Assembly: GCA_011009095.1 (NCBI GenBank)
Contig: VTPC01090588.1
Span: forward strand, 1 to 64,000
DNA from: Ignelater luminosus
Taxonomy: Eukaryota; Arthropoda; Insecta; Coleoptera; Elateridae
Length of the DNA: 64,000 nt
Reading direction: 5' to 3'
Part shown: piece by piece, positions 12,784 through 26,463 of the stretch
How the letters are laid out: each line of letters opens with the position of its first letter
Position numbering within the stretch: the stretch's first letter is position 1
Translations under genes and position numbers: made by a program
The notes under the pieces: generated by a model
The model's database searches: none
What the model was told of the DNA's origin: nothing
Seen by the model: the letters and a program-made list of their open reading frames with translations, nothing else

Positions 12784-13606
12784 GAATAATGCTAGTAAAA
12801 AGAATAGAAGCGGTAGAAAGTCCTCTCCAACACAAAGAACTCTTGCTAATCATTTAGATACTAGTGTACGAGTTATACAATATACACTAAAGCATAAAGT
12901 TGATGCTAAATTAATTAAAAAACAGTCATTTGATTTCCCAAACCACTATTAAAAAAAGGTATGAACGATCAAGGCAGCTGTACAATATTTTAAAAAAATC
13001 AAATGGCAAAATCATGTCACAGTTGATGAAGCATAGTTTTATTTGTGTAATGCAGATGTTCAGCACCGTGTATGATACATAAGTCGTGGACAAACAGCTA
13101 AAGATGCCAATGCTTATGAAAAAGTGTCATCCAATTATGATTTTCATGGGAATTTGTTATAACGGACCACGTACACCATTGTTTGTTGAACCGGAGGCAA
13201 AGATCAATGCTGATTATTCTATTAATAAATATTTAAAGCCACTAATCAAGAATATGAAGGAATATTTTCCTAATAAATCTTGGAAATTCCATCAAGACTC
13301 GGCTCCGGCACATACCTCTCGCAAAACCTTACAAATTTTGGACGATAAAGGTATAGAATTCATTCAACCAGACGTATGGACTCCAAATTCCCCAACTCCC
13401 CTGACTTTGTCCTATGTGATTATTGTTTGTGGGGCTATCTGAAATCTCAGTTACTAAATAAAAAAAAGTAAATACGTTTACTCAACTGAAAAGAGCTATA
13501 AAAGAAGTCAGAAAGATTCCCCCTGGATATGATACGTCATGCCCTCAAAGCCTGGCCAAAACGATGTTTACACGTGTACAAAAACAGGGGTTTTCATTTA
13601 AAATAA
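12784..13606 (+). pseudogene. maT-like (DD37D) transposase pseudogene
   Basis: A second, different Tc1/mariner-superfamily transposase relic. Seen: an HTH-like start (NRSGRKSSPTQRTLANHL), VTVDEA for the first Asp, an open stretch 13086-13442 including FHQDSAPAHTSRKT for the second Asp, and VWTPNSP before the third. A small local duplication near 13391-13405 (CCCCAACTCCCCT) breaks the frame there. Downstream in another frame come CDYCLWGYLKSQ and IRHALKAWPKRCLHVYKNRG, the usual C-terminus of this group. The spacing from QD to the CDY Asp is about 37 residues, hence DD37D. Several in-frame stops occur earlier. Terminal repeats were not identified. Confidence 0.65.
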
Positions 13607-13701
13607 CTTTTGTTAGATTACATTTTTAAATAAATAAGTTACAGCAGTTCAAATTTGTCTCATTATTCTTTGTATGGACCTGTAGGAGCAATAATGCAGG
13701 A

Positions 13702-13905
13702 TTAAGAAATAAAACAAAAATATGAGCAAATGTTTCTATTTATTACTTAAATTGTAAATAATTTAACTATTTTGTCTTAATTATTTATATTAAAAACACA
13801 AAGAAATTTGAATAAGAATTAGGGACATCAATAACATTTTAGTGAAAAAGTCGTCAAAATGGTATTAGAATTTCTTTTTCATTTTGTGATGTAGAATAAC
13901 ATGGT
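13702..13905 (+). repeat. Partial copy of the 10551-10982 MITE
   Basis: The stretch from ATTAAGAAATAAAAC to ACATGGTGTA matches, with many substitutions and small indels, the right half of the 10551-10982 MITE. Shared landmarks are TTATTACTT, ATTTTGTCTTAATTATT-like and AAGTCGTCAAAAT-like phrases. It lies just downstream of the maT-like pseudogene, so the MITE may be a deletion derivative of that family. Confidence 0.55.
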
Positions 13906-14099
13906 GTAACGCCCTTTTTATGTTTTGCTTATTTGGATTTCCTCAGATGCCAAGTACTCTATTTAGGATTGAAAGTAGGTACAAAACCCTTTGCCAAGGT
14001 AACTTAGTGGGATGCAAATCCAAGGGGGGCAATTGTGCTAAAAGAAACTCACGATTCTATTAAACTTTCTAGAAAGATAAAAGGAGAATCTGCTTAAAG

Positions 14100-14545
14100 A
14101 AAGTTCATACTCTAAGATGCAGACGGCTTGAACTTCAATGGCTGGCAGCTGCAGGGCACACAGCATACATCATCAGTGAGGCTGATCCTCGAACAATGAT
14201 GGTTCTCTGCAGCCAGGGAAAGTTCAATGTACCCACCACAACAACACTATCAGAGGAATGGCAGTATCCACCACACAGTACAGCATACAAAGGAATAGCT
14301 TCTTCAGGGCCCCCACATATGCAGTACAGGGTCTTACCTCTATCACTGGATGGACCATCACTGCCTCTTCACCAATACCTTTCTTCCTTCTTTTTGAGTT
14401 CTGAAACTGGATTGATCTGCCTTTTTGGAGTTCTGCTTCCTGCTTTTATACCCAAAATCAGCCAAGATGAATGGACGGAAGGCTGTGCTCCACATGCATT
14501 CACACATAAAAGAGGTAGGGAATACACAAGAAGGGAAACATGTTA
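14100..14545. other. Unexplained GC-richer island with a 116-aa ORF
   Basis: This stretch has visibly more G and C than its surroundings and few A/T runs. An open frame on the plus strand (14196-14546) extends upstream without an ATG, but contains no domain I recognise. The boundaries are abrupt: from about 14545 the sequence returns to AT-rich. It could be an old repeat, an exon of a lineage-specific gene or a fragment of foreign origin; the sequence does not decide. Confidence 0.3.
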
Positions 14546-14546
14546 A

Positions 14547-17500
14547 TTCATTTTATGAAGTTTGAAAGAAACAGGAGTTTGTTTACAAAATATACAACAA
14601 TTACAATAATCATTAAAAATTAAATACGTTTTAAGTTCATTTATGTACAATAAATATTTAGTACGATTTATCTTTTAGTTCTACAAAAAAATTTGCAAGA
14701 AGTCAGAAGCAGTATTTAATAATGGCAATAAATTAATTAAAGCATAAATATATTGTACGGAAAATAATTTTTATTACGAAAATTTTCATTGCATTTCTAG
14801 TATGTTCAATGGAGATTGTATTGGCTACATATGGTCAATAGTTTTACATCACCCAGATGTGACAGTATTATGCTGTTATTTTGCTTTATAAATTTAAAAA
14901 TAAGAATAAACAGATTTGTATGCAAAATTAAATATATTAGATGGGTTGTTTACTAATTGCAAAATTTGGGGTTCATTACAGTGGTGTATACCATTTTAAA
15001 TATACCATATAAAACTAATTAAGAGGTGATGTAAACTTGAGGTTATAGAAAGATTTATTTACGTTTCATATTATTTTAATTAATGCAACAGCATACTAAA
15101 ATTAATAATATAAATAATCTTCCTCTTTTGTGAAAAGACTAAATTAATAACAAGAATTTAATGGTTAAATAATATTAATATATTTTAACTGGAAAAATAA
15201 TGTTAACTGCAGTAAAATTGTGGACAGACATTTATTTCCATAACAAAATTGAAGTACACAGCAATAATTACTGCTTTTCGAAACTTTGTTTTACCATGTA
15301 CAGCTATTGTAATTACGGTTTTATCCTGCATACATTATTTCAAGTTTAAGGTTGTTGCAATATCTTAGTTATGTCAATTCTTACTAGCCATCTCTATTGA
15401 GTGAATTTGATTCCAATAAATCACAATAGAGTGCAGAAGTAAACGTCACGAGTGGGTAGGGCCGAGTCCAACTATTTTTTTCTATTTTGCTAGTATCCTG
15501 ATGTAACGTTGTTGACAGTGTCATACATTGTTTTAATATTCTATTATTTCCATCATTTGTTTTATAATCAACATGATGACAAGACATGACATCTTTAATA
15601 AAGATGTACATCTCACAAGTGAGTACTAATTATCAATAATAATTGAAATAATGAGTATAGAAGATTTTTTGTAGTAAAATATTAATTATCACAATAATGT
15701 AAGAGACTGTAATTACAATCTCTGTTAACACCTTAATATCCATTCTGTACAACGCTTTAGAAAAAGCGTTTCTATGCATCTCTTATATGGAAGTAATTTT
15801 TCCAGTCAACTCTATTTTGAATTTTGTGCTATGTTTAGGCCTGCCCATTTCTGCAGTCTATTCTTTTAAATGGAAATTAATGTCTAATAAAAAGTTAACT
15901 AATTTGATATTCTAGATATTCTCTGCAGTTAGTAATTATTTTCAATTTTTAAAACTATAAATTGTAGTACGTCCTTATCTAGCATTACTTATGAATACTG
16001 TGGCCACTTGGTGATACAAAGAAAATTATGTCTTAACTATTACCACAGATTTTCTTTCCACATAACAGAGGATTTCTTCTTTCTTTCTTTCTTTGCATTT
16101 ATTGCATTTACACCCAGTAATATTCCTGCTTGTGGTGTATTGATGTATAAAAGTATATGTTCTAAAGTAAAATACCAATATTTTACTCTCTACTAAATGG
16201 TCTTTTATAAAGTAAGTCTTTTAATGCCTACTGAAAGGTATACAGGATGGTTTTCTTACAATCTCATGATTTTTGTGATGTTCTTGTTTTATAGTCTTTT
16301 TCAAGAAAGTTCGCCTGTGCTATCTTTCTGCACCCATCTGTAGATATTACAAGAAACTTATTCCCATGTATTAAAATAATAAACTACTCTTTCAATGCTC
16401 TATTTTAAGCACCTAACACAGTGTAACCATAAAATACAAATTGTAAGTTTTCTGATTAGATAAATACATGGAATCTCTCCTAATAAACATCTGGGAAATG
16501 GGATATATTTTTCTCCAAACCAGGCACGATATATTTTTTTCATTTTTCAGTACCATCTTCTGACGAGCACCAGTAGATCTTGGAACTATTCATGTACCAT
16601 TATGGGAGATGATGCTGTATTCAATTAGTATGCAATAAAATATCAAGCACCTGCAAAAAATTAATTTCAAATGTTTTATTGATAAGAGATTTTTCAATGA
16701 CAATTTTCTAGAAACTAAAATTGCTAAATTACTTTCATTATATATAAGAAGGCAATACTTAACTAGATTAGTAGAACATTAAGAAAAACTGTGATGGTCA
16801 ACCAGAAAGCGGTTGTCACAAGAAAGTTATTTTAAAAGATATAGAATCATTTAATTCAGTAATAAAATTAGAAATTCTAAGGGCACGGATTTTCAGTAAC
16901 TTTAATTAGAGGAAAATTACAGTAGTATTATAAAATATTAAAAAAAAATAATAATAATAAAACAAGTTATAATATCACTCTTTGTTAAATAATGTGTTGA
17001 TTTAAAAGTCTTATAAAAGAGATTAAAATTATTTAAAAAAATCGCCTTAATAGTTATTTCCTAACTACACCGTGTTATTTAAACAATAATACTCTTCGTT
17101 CTATGAACTATGATATCGATACTGTAATTTACCTCTACTGTGCAGAAGAATATAATTGTTTATACTGCGTATGAATCACAACAATGTGCGTGAAGAAAAT
17201 TACCTTTCACAAGCTGAACATACAAGGATTTTTATCATTCAATACAAACCATATTAAGTAATTATTATGTACATACGAATGCAATGTAGTACTGCAACTT
17301 GCTATATTCTCTCCACAAGCAAAGTGACAGTCAACAATTTTCATAACTAAAGATTCTTTGCTTTTAGAGAAAATTGACCCTGATTTGTACATTTTTAAAG
17401 CATACTGAATCTCAAAGCAAAATCGACTAAGTATATAATAACTATATATTATTTAAAATTTTCGTGTATACGTTCGAACTTAAAACGAAATTAAAGTTTC

Positions 17501-17675
17501 CTAAATGTTCGTAAGAAATATCAAATTTTTAAAGCATTATTTTTAAACAACAGCAAATGGTCTTATGTTGGCAACGGAACAGTTGCACGTACACTATCAC
17601 ACTTCATATGAGAAATGATCTAATGATCAACTGCAAAGCAAAGCTCGCTCCATTGGATGTTAACAGTCTGTTGGC
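14547..17675. other. AT-rich intergenic sequence 3' of Ras
   Basis: About 3.1 kb downstream of the minus-strand Ras gene, so its near part should include the Ras 3' UTR. It has poly-A/T runs and short simple repeats (TTTC units near 16078, AAT units near 16945). The sub-100-aa ORFs have no domain. Confidence 0.5.
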
Positions 17676-18319
17676 CTAGAGAATAGTACAGCGTATCTGC
17701 TTAAAACGTCCATGCCCTGGTATACCAAGTTTCGGAGACTTGTGCTTGCCTCTACTAGTTTTGTCCTTCCGAATCTCCCTTACTAAAGTATAAAAGGCAT
17801 CATCAACACCCATTCTCGTCTTTGCAGATGTTTCCACAAAAGGAATACCATACTGTTTGGCAACCTAAAATTTCCAAGTTAAAATATTTACTGTAAAGTT
17901 TAACAAAACATAATTACACTAACCTCACGAGCTTGAGCCATATCAACAGCCCACGCAGACAAATCACACTTGTTTCCAACAAGCACCATAGGTACTTCTT
18001 CGGCATCTTTCACCCTCTTTATTTGTTCTCTGTAAGTTCCTATATCTTCGAAGCTTTTTGCTGAATTTACAGCGAATACAAGGAGGAATCCCTCACCCGT
18101 TCGCATATACTGATCCCGCATAGCACTATATTCTTCTTGACCTGCTGTATCTAAGATATCCAGCAAACATGTCTCTCCGTCTATTACCACTTGTTTGCGA
18201 TATGAGTCTTCAATAGTAGGGTCATATTCATCCACAAAATGGTTTTGTATTAGCTGGATTGTTAAAGCTGATTTACCAACACCTCCAGCTCCTACTACTA
18301 CTAGTTTGTATTCAGTCAT
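17676..18319 (-). CDS. Ras85D: Ras small GTPase (Ras85D / K-Ras orthologue)
   Basis: A membrane-anchored GTP switch acting downstream of receptor tyrosine kinases toward Raf/MAPK and PI3K (known of the family). Coding exons on the minus strand: 18319-17924 (132 codons, phase 0) and 17864-17676 (stop TAG), separated by a 59-base GT..AG intron; product 194 aa. The start is MTEYKLVVV, the invariant Ras N-terminus; an in-frame ATG 15 bases upstream is less likely. Seen: P-loop GAGGVGKS (10-17), switch [21 protein letters not shown] (57-67), NKCD (116-119), ETSAK. Gly12, Gly13 and Gln61 are wild-type. The tail is Lys/Arg-rich and ends in the CaaX box CTIL; a final Leu favours geranylgeranylation. 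A 5' noncoding exon probably lies upstream but was not located. Confidence 0.96.
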
Positions 18320-20662
18320 TTTTAAGAAATACAAAAAAAAATACCACTCTGTGCAATAAAGCTAATGAAGTTAATTTTTGTAATACTACAATTGTATTTG
18401 CTATCCTAGCATACTAATGTAAGTAGACACTAGACCCTTAAAGATTGAGGCAATTAAGAACACTTGCAAGTATTTAACTACTTTAATTAACTATAATGAA
18501 GAAACAACCGTAACTAAAGTTAACAAGCCCGTCAAAAACTACTGACTATTCAGGCTGACCAACTATCTCTCATAAACCCACCCATCAAAGACTGATAGAA
18601 TTATAAAAATCATCGACAATTCTCTTAGCGCTTGTTCTAAAATAGTAATAAACAATGAATATTGAGAATATTAATGAACCTCTTATGGTATATAAATATT
18701 ATTCTGATTTCATTTTGACCCAATTTTTAATAAATTACATAAAACTTATTAAGGCGCGTACACACTAGAGAAACATTGCACAGCAAGAAACCTCAACATC
18801 GACTGTAACGGCACAGCACAAATTTCGAGTTCTATTTTGTAAGGTTTCACTGTAATTAATGCAGTAAAACAAAACTTGTTAATTTTACTACGATAATAAT
18901 AATAATATGTAACTACGATTTCAACCTAAAATCCGCTGGAGAATTTTTAGGTTGCACTTACAATCCAATTTATAGTCGTACGATTTTGTTTGATGCGACT
19001 GAATTGAACGAATTTTGATCATGTATAGCGACGGTCAACAGGATCAGTTCGATTTTAATGAAATCAAAAATGTTTGATTTCTGCAGTACGATCGTGTTAG
19101 ATGCGGTAAGTATTTGACCGTGAATGGGTAAATCCAACTTAATTGTACAACTGAAAATATATTTATTTCAACTTTTGTTGTTAATAAAGTGTTACCAGAA
19201 GGTAAGTATTTGATTTTCTGAAGTTTATATTAATTGTTATCATTCTATTATACTAAAAATATATTAAGAAAATAGGATAGCTTATTGTTGATCAGTGGTG
19301 GAAATCTTTACTTACGTTAAGCGCCAAAAATGCTTAAAAATATTGTAAAGTATTAAAATAATGAGTGGCATGCTAACGAGTATTTTGCTATAAAAAACTA
19401 AAGTTTTAATAAATGAATAAGAACAGCATTTATTTGTAAAATTGATATGCGCCAATGTAGAGAACTCGGGGAACCCCGCAAGTTCGTCGTGCACACGCAA
19501 CTGTCTGTTATTAATAATAATAATAATAAAGGACTTTATTAATGGAAAAATACAATAAGTAAACTTATATTCTCGTTATTTTGTAGTAAATGCATTCATA
19601 ATTTAATTTTATATTTAGATTTTATTAAAACTATTGCATTCAAACTTTTTTTTAAATGGGATGGTTTAAAAAAATAAGATTCTTAAGAAGAGCCTTCAAA
19701 TGGAGGGGATGAAGCATTTAGGGTTCGTGTAAATGCTAAAATGAGAAGTTAAACTTTTAATTAACAGAGTGCTCTAGCATTGCCGTCTAAGAAGGCAATG
19801 GCTCCAGCGTATTTGATTTGGCTATTGCACTTGCGGGGGGTGGGGTGGGGTATAGCAAACAGTTTTGCACGTGTTCTCTCGTCGCGTTTATTGTGTTTGT
19901 TGGAGCCTTGTTACATTTCTAAATCATCGCTGTTTTGATGGGCGAATATCTTTATTCAGTTTTATTGTTTGTGTGATTCTGCAATGCTATTACTGCAAAC
20001 TGGTTTTGTTTGACACTATTATCATCTGTATTTTTTTTAAACATTTTCACTATTATATAAGTATATCCCCATTAAAAGTTGAATAAATTTTAAGTTTTTT
20101 AAAATTTTGATTTTGGATTTTTACGTTTTTTTTTATAAATGTCCTAAAACAAGCTAGTACTAAGAGTAAATAATGTAGTTTAGTTTTTTATATTATTTTG
20201 TTTTCTTGTTAACAGTTTAATGTGTCTTTATTTTTTATTAAATGCCTAAAATGCTGTACTGTTGTATCGTATTCACTATTTTTATAATAGTGGTTCACTT
20301 TTTCACTAAAATCTTTGTAGAATTGTGCTGGAAGCATGTTATTACATGCATTTATAATTTGTTTTTTTTTGTTTAAGTTTCTTACATATTCAAATTTGTA
20401 GATTTCAAAGGACGTTATTTCTGGCCAAGCATAAAAGTAACAAAAAATTTGACAAATCTGGTATATATATATATTTACTAAATACATGCATATATAAACA
20501 TTTACAAAAAATAATAATAATAATAATAATCATCAAAAAGAATGTTTCGAATATATGAACTAAGTACAACTATATATGCACATATATAATATACCACTGA
20601 TATGTTACATACAAATAACAACTACAGAAACAAAAAGAAAAGTAAAGTAATATACCTAAATT
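18320..20662. other. Ras upstream region and intergenic sequence
   Basis: This should include the Ras promoter and 5' UTR, but no core element can be assigned. It contains TAA/AAT microsatellites near 19511 and 20511 and a small hairpin near 19778-19800 (CATTGCC..GGCAATG). The ORFs at 19312-19500, 19865-20086 and 20209-20487 are low complexity and unrecognised. Confidence 0.45.
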
Positions 20663-20935
20663 TCATTTATCTTTTTTGTGAAACATCGCGAAACACTTTG
20701 GATGTAGATGTACTTGACATTTTTCGCAAATACAGATACTATTAGTTTTACATATTCTGCAACGTCGTTTCCGACCGTCTTCTTGACGTAAAATATTGTG
20801 ACTGATTTTGTCATAACGGACTTCCTTATGCAAACTATCCCGTGATAGACGACCACACGACGTTGTTGTTCTAAGTTGTTCAGTATTTGACTTTTCTTCT
20901 TCCAGTGCAACTTCAAAAGCATCCTTCGCTTGAGA

Positions 20936-21105
20936 TTGAATCAGAGCAGTGACGGCTGGTGACCTAACTTCAGGTGGTGCCAAAACCACGTGTTTGTCGC
21001 TTGATTGGTTTGTTTCTGTATAATCTGACAATTTTAACCAATCAAGCGACGATTACGTAGTTTTGGCACCACTTGAAGGTAGGTCACCAGCCGCCACTGA
21101 ATCAA
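20936..21105. repeat. Inverted duplication inside the piggyBac C-terminus
   Basis: About 70-75 bases at 20936-21013 recur in reverse orientation at 21034-21105, separated by about 20 bases. Landmarks: GGCTGGTGACCTA and GGTGGTGCCAAAAC in one arm, GTTTTGGCACCAC and TAGGTCACCAGCC in the other. One arm must be a secondary copy, since only one orientation can fit the original transposase reading frame. Confidence 0.8.
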
Positions 21106-22514
21106 AGATACGACTAAATAGAATCTAAATTCTATTTGAGATAAATGTGACTCATTTGCAATGTTGTAGATTCTCCAGGCATTTACTATGGTGCAGTCGA
21201 CGAGATTGATAAATAGGGGCCACCACCATTTCTTTTCTCTCACCTTTATTCTGTAGTTTGCTAGAGTATTGTCTAAAAGATCCACACCGTCCATGTACTT
21301 GTTACAATCATTTATAACATTTGGTTGAGGGATAGATACTTCCTTCTTAAGTTTTCGATTGTACCTTTTAACCTTGACAACAGGATCTACAGTCCCATTA
21401 TTAGTCGACACAGTAACAACTGAATTGTCGTTCCATCTGGTAACTAAAACTTCTGTATTCTCGTCAAACATGTAGTCACAGTCTCCTTTTCCTTTTTTTG
21501 ATATACTTTTGGTAGTTTCCAGTGGGCAATTAGATAGACGATTTTCTCTCATCGTACCAATGAAGAAAACGTCTTTTTCCTTGAGAATATGAAATAAACT
21601 ACAGCTTGAAAAAAGTTATCAAAGAATACCCTGCAGCTTGACGGATCCTTTACAACAGAGAGCAAGTTTGTTATTACTTGTGCTCCCAATGGAAGTTCAG
21701 ATTTTGGTTTAGAAAGATTTGCACCGCCGTATGGAATGAATTGATAAAGGTATCCCCCAGAACTGCATAAACACCAGATTTTAAAACCAAAACGTATGGG
21801 TTTGACTTTCATAAACATCTTGGCAGAATGTCTGCCAAAGTACGGAACTATTTGTTCATCTAGTTATGGAGAGGTTGTGTGAAAATATTCCAAACTGGAG
21901 ATACATTTCGTTTATTTTTTCAAATATTGGACGTAACTTTGAAAATTTGTCATTTTTGTCAAGCGTAGTGTCAGACAAGTCAATATTTTTTATTGCACAA
22001 AAAGCATTTCTGCTCATGCAATTTCTTACTAACTCTACCCTTTTATCTGAATTTTTTGACCAGTACATATCACAAGATGGAAGTGTATGATAACTGGTCA
22101 GTATTAGAATACCAATAAAGCGTAGTAAATGGGCTATAGAAAATTTAAAGTCATATTGGTTATTTTCCTGTGGATATTTTAGGCTATAATCAACAACAGA
22201 CGGCAAAATGTCCTCATCAAAAACATAGAGAACACTTACAGTAGGGTTTTTCCACCAACTTGTTGTTTTATTTCTTCTACCTTTCGAAATTTGCTTGATG
22301 TTGGAGAAGACGAATATTGTGGATTTGCTTTTCTCCTTGATGGAAGGAGGCAGTTTTTGCTTTACCACTTTTTTCATCTTACTTGTTGATGGTTCTGCAA
22401 TCAGCTCATCATCATCCGATGATTCGACATGAACTTCAAAAGTTCCTCCTACATCCGTCACTGGTACTTTCTCCAAAAGCACATCATCATCTAAATCTTC
22501 TTCATCCGTTAGGG

Positions 22515-24887
<2,373 letters not shown>

Positions 24888-25180
24888 CGTTAGGGTATCA
24901 ACATCAGGGGGTATGTACACAACATCTATATCATCGCCGTTTTGTATATCTTCTACAATCGCTTCTAATTCTTTTATGGTAAGTCATTTCTTCATTTTCC
25001 ATTTTTGAACCATCGCTGAAAGGCATGACATTTTCAAGTATAATTACATTTGCGGTACCTTTTACATACGTACAAACAAGAAAAGAAAATATTTACTTAC
25101 TTCTTAATATGAACAAATACTACTATTACGGTAATAATTATAAGAATATTATTGTAGTAGTCACACACAAAAACACTGTA

Positions 25181-26461
25181 CGAGGGCAGTTCAATAAGTA
25201 CCCGTGTTAGAAATGAAGACACAATTTTTTTCAAAAATTTTTTTTTTATTTTTCAACATAGTCTCCTTTTAGAAATATACACTTCTCCCAACGTTCCTGC
25301 CATTTTTTTAACCCCTCCAAAAAATAGGATTTGTCGAACTCTCCAAAATACGCCTCTATCTCGGCGATAACTTCCTCGTTTGAGCTAAATTTTTTTCCCG
25401 CAAGCCATTTCTTCACGTTAGGAAACAAGAAAAAGTCGCAGGGAGCCAGATCGGGTGAATACGGGGGGTGCGGCAGCAATTCATAACGCAATTCATGCAG
25501 TTTGGCGACGACAACTCCGGATGAATGTGCTGGTGCGTTATCGTGGTGAAACAGCACCTTCTTTTTCGCCAAATGCGGCCGTGTCTCCTTCAATTTTTTG
25601 TCGAAGCTGTCTAATAACTCACTGTAGTATTGTCCAGTGATCGTTCTTCCTTTTTCTAAAACATTCATGAGGATGACGCCGTTCGCATCCCAAAAAATCA
25701 TCGCCATGACCTTTCCGGCCGATGGAACCATCTTCCCCTTCTTTGGAGCAGAAATCCATTGTTTTGATTGTTGCTTAGTTTCTGGTGTGTTATGATGAAT
25801 CCAGGTTTCATCAACGGTGACAACTCGACGCAAAAACTCCTTCGGATTTCGCTTAAATTGCTTCAAACACTGCTTAGAAGTTAACAGCCGCATCCGCTTG
25901 TTGTCCACCGTTAGCAATCGCGGCACCCATCGCGCCGACAATTTTTTCATCGCCAACTTATCATGTAAAATATTAATTGCCGTTCCGGTCGACACACCTA
26001 CGGCCTCTGCTACTTCACGCACTTTCGTTCATCGATCAGCGAGAATCATGTCGTGGACTTTTTGAATGATTTCTTCGGTAACCACGTCTGCCGGGCGTCC
26101 TGGTCGCTCCTCATCAAAAACGGAGTTCGCCCACGTTTAAATTCGTTGAACCAATATCTAACTGTGGTCATAGATGGCGAAGTGTCCCCATAAACAGCAT
26201 TCAACTTTGCTTTTATCTCCTCGCGTTTTTTCCCATTCAAAAACAGAAAGCGAATTACCGAACGATACTGCTCTTTTTCCATCTTAGCTAAAATCACGAA
26301 ACACGTCTTACTCAAATGGCTGTCAAATCCAAACTAACCTATCAATAAGTCTGCAATTTGTTATACCGTCGTTTGATAGATGGCAGCACACGATGATAAC
26401 ACCAACTTCCCTCAGGAACACCTTCTGTCATCAAACACGGGTACTTACTGAACCGCCCTCG
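25181..26461 (-). mobile_element. mariner element, near full length
   Basis: 1281 bp with inverted ends: left CGAGGGCAGTTCAATAAGTA, inverted right CGAGGGCGGTTCAGTAAGTA, about 28 bp with two differences near the tips. TA target duplications lie at 25179-25180 and 26462-26463. It sits about 180 bp outside the piggyBac start codon, possibly within the 5' flank of that older element. Confidence 0.93.
25246..26282 (-). pseudogene. mariner transposase pseudogene (DD34D), two lesions
   Basis: Starts at MEKEQYRSVIRFLF (ATG at 26282; a longer in-frame start at 26315 precedes it) and ends GDYVEK at 25246. Seen: N-terminal paired HTH (YGDTSPSMTTVRYWFNEFKRGRT), WVPRLLT, first Asp VTVDETWIHH, second Asp HHDNAPAHSS, third Asp YSPDLAPCDFF; spacing fits DD34D. 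Two lesions are visible: a one-base frameshift around 26128 (the GRT to DEERPGRPAD junction) and a TGA around 26030 between LADR and TKVREVAEAVG. The catalytic domain is open from 26022 to the end. Quite young, but not able to make full-length transposase. Confidence 0.92.
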
Positions 26462-26463
26462 TA

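Noticed and set aside
17462-17490. GTTCGAA motif suggestive of a tRNA T-loop
   Set aside because: No acceptor stem, D-arm or anticodon arm can be formed around it.
20511-20532. TAA microsatellite as a regulatory feature
   Set aside because: Simple repeats of this size are common in AT-rich DNA and nothing ties it to a function.
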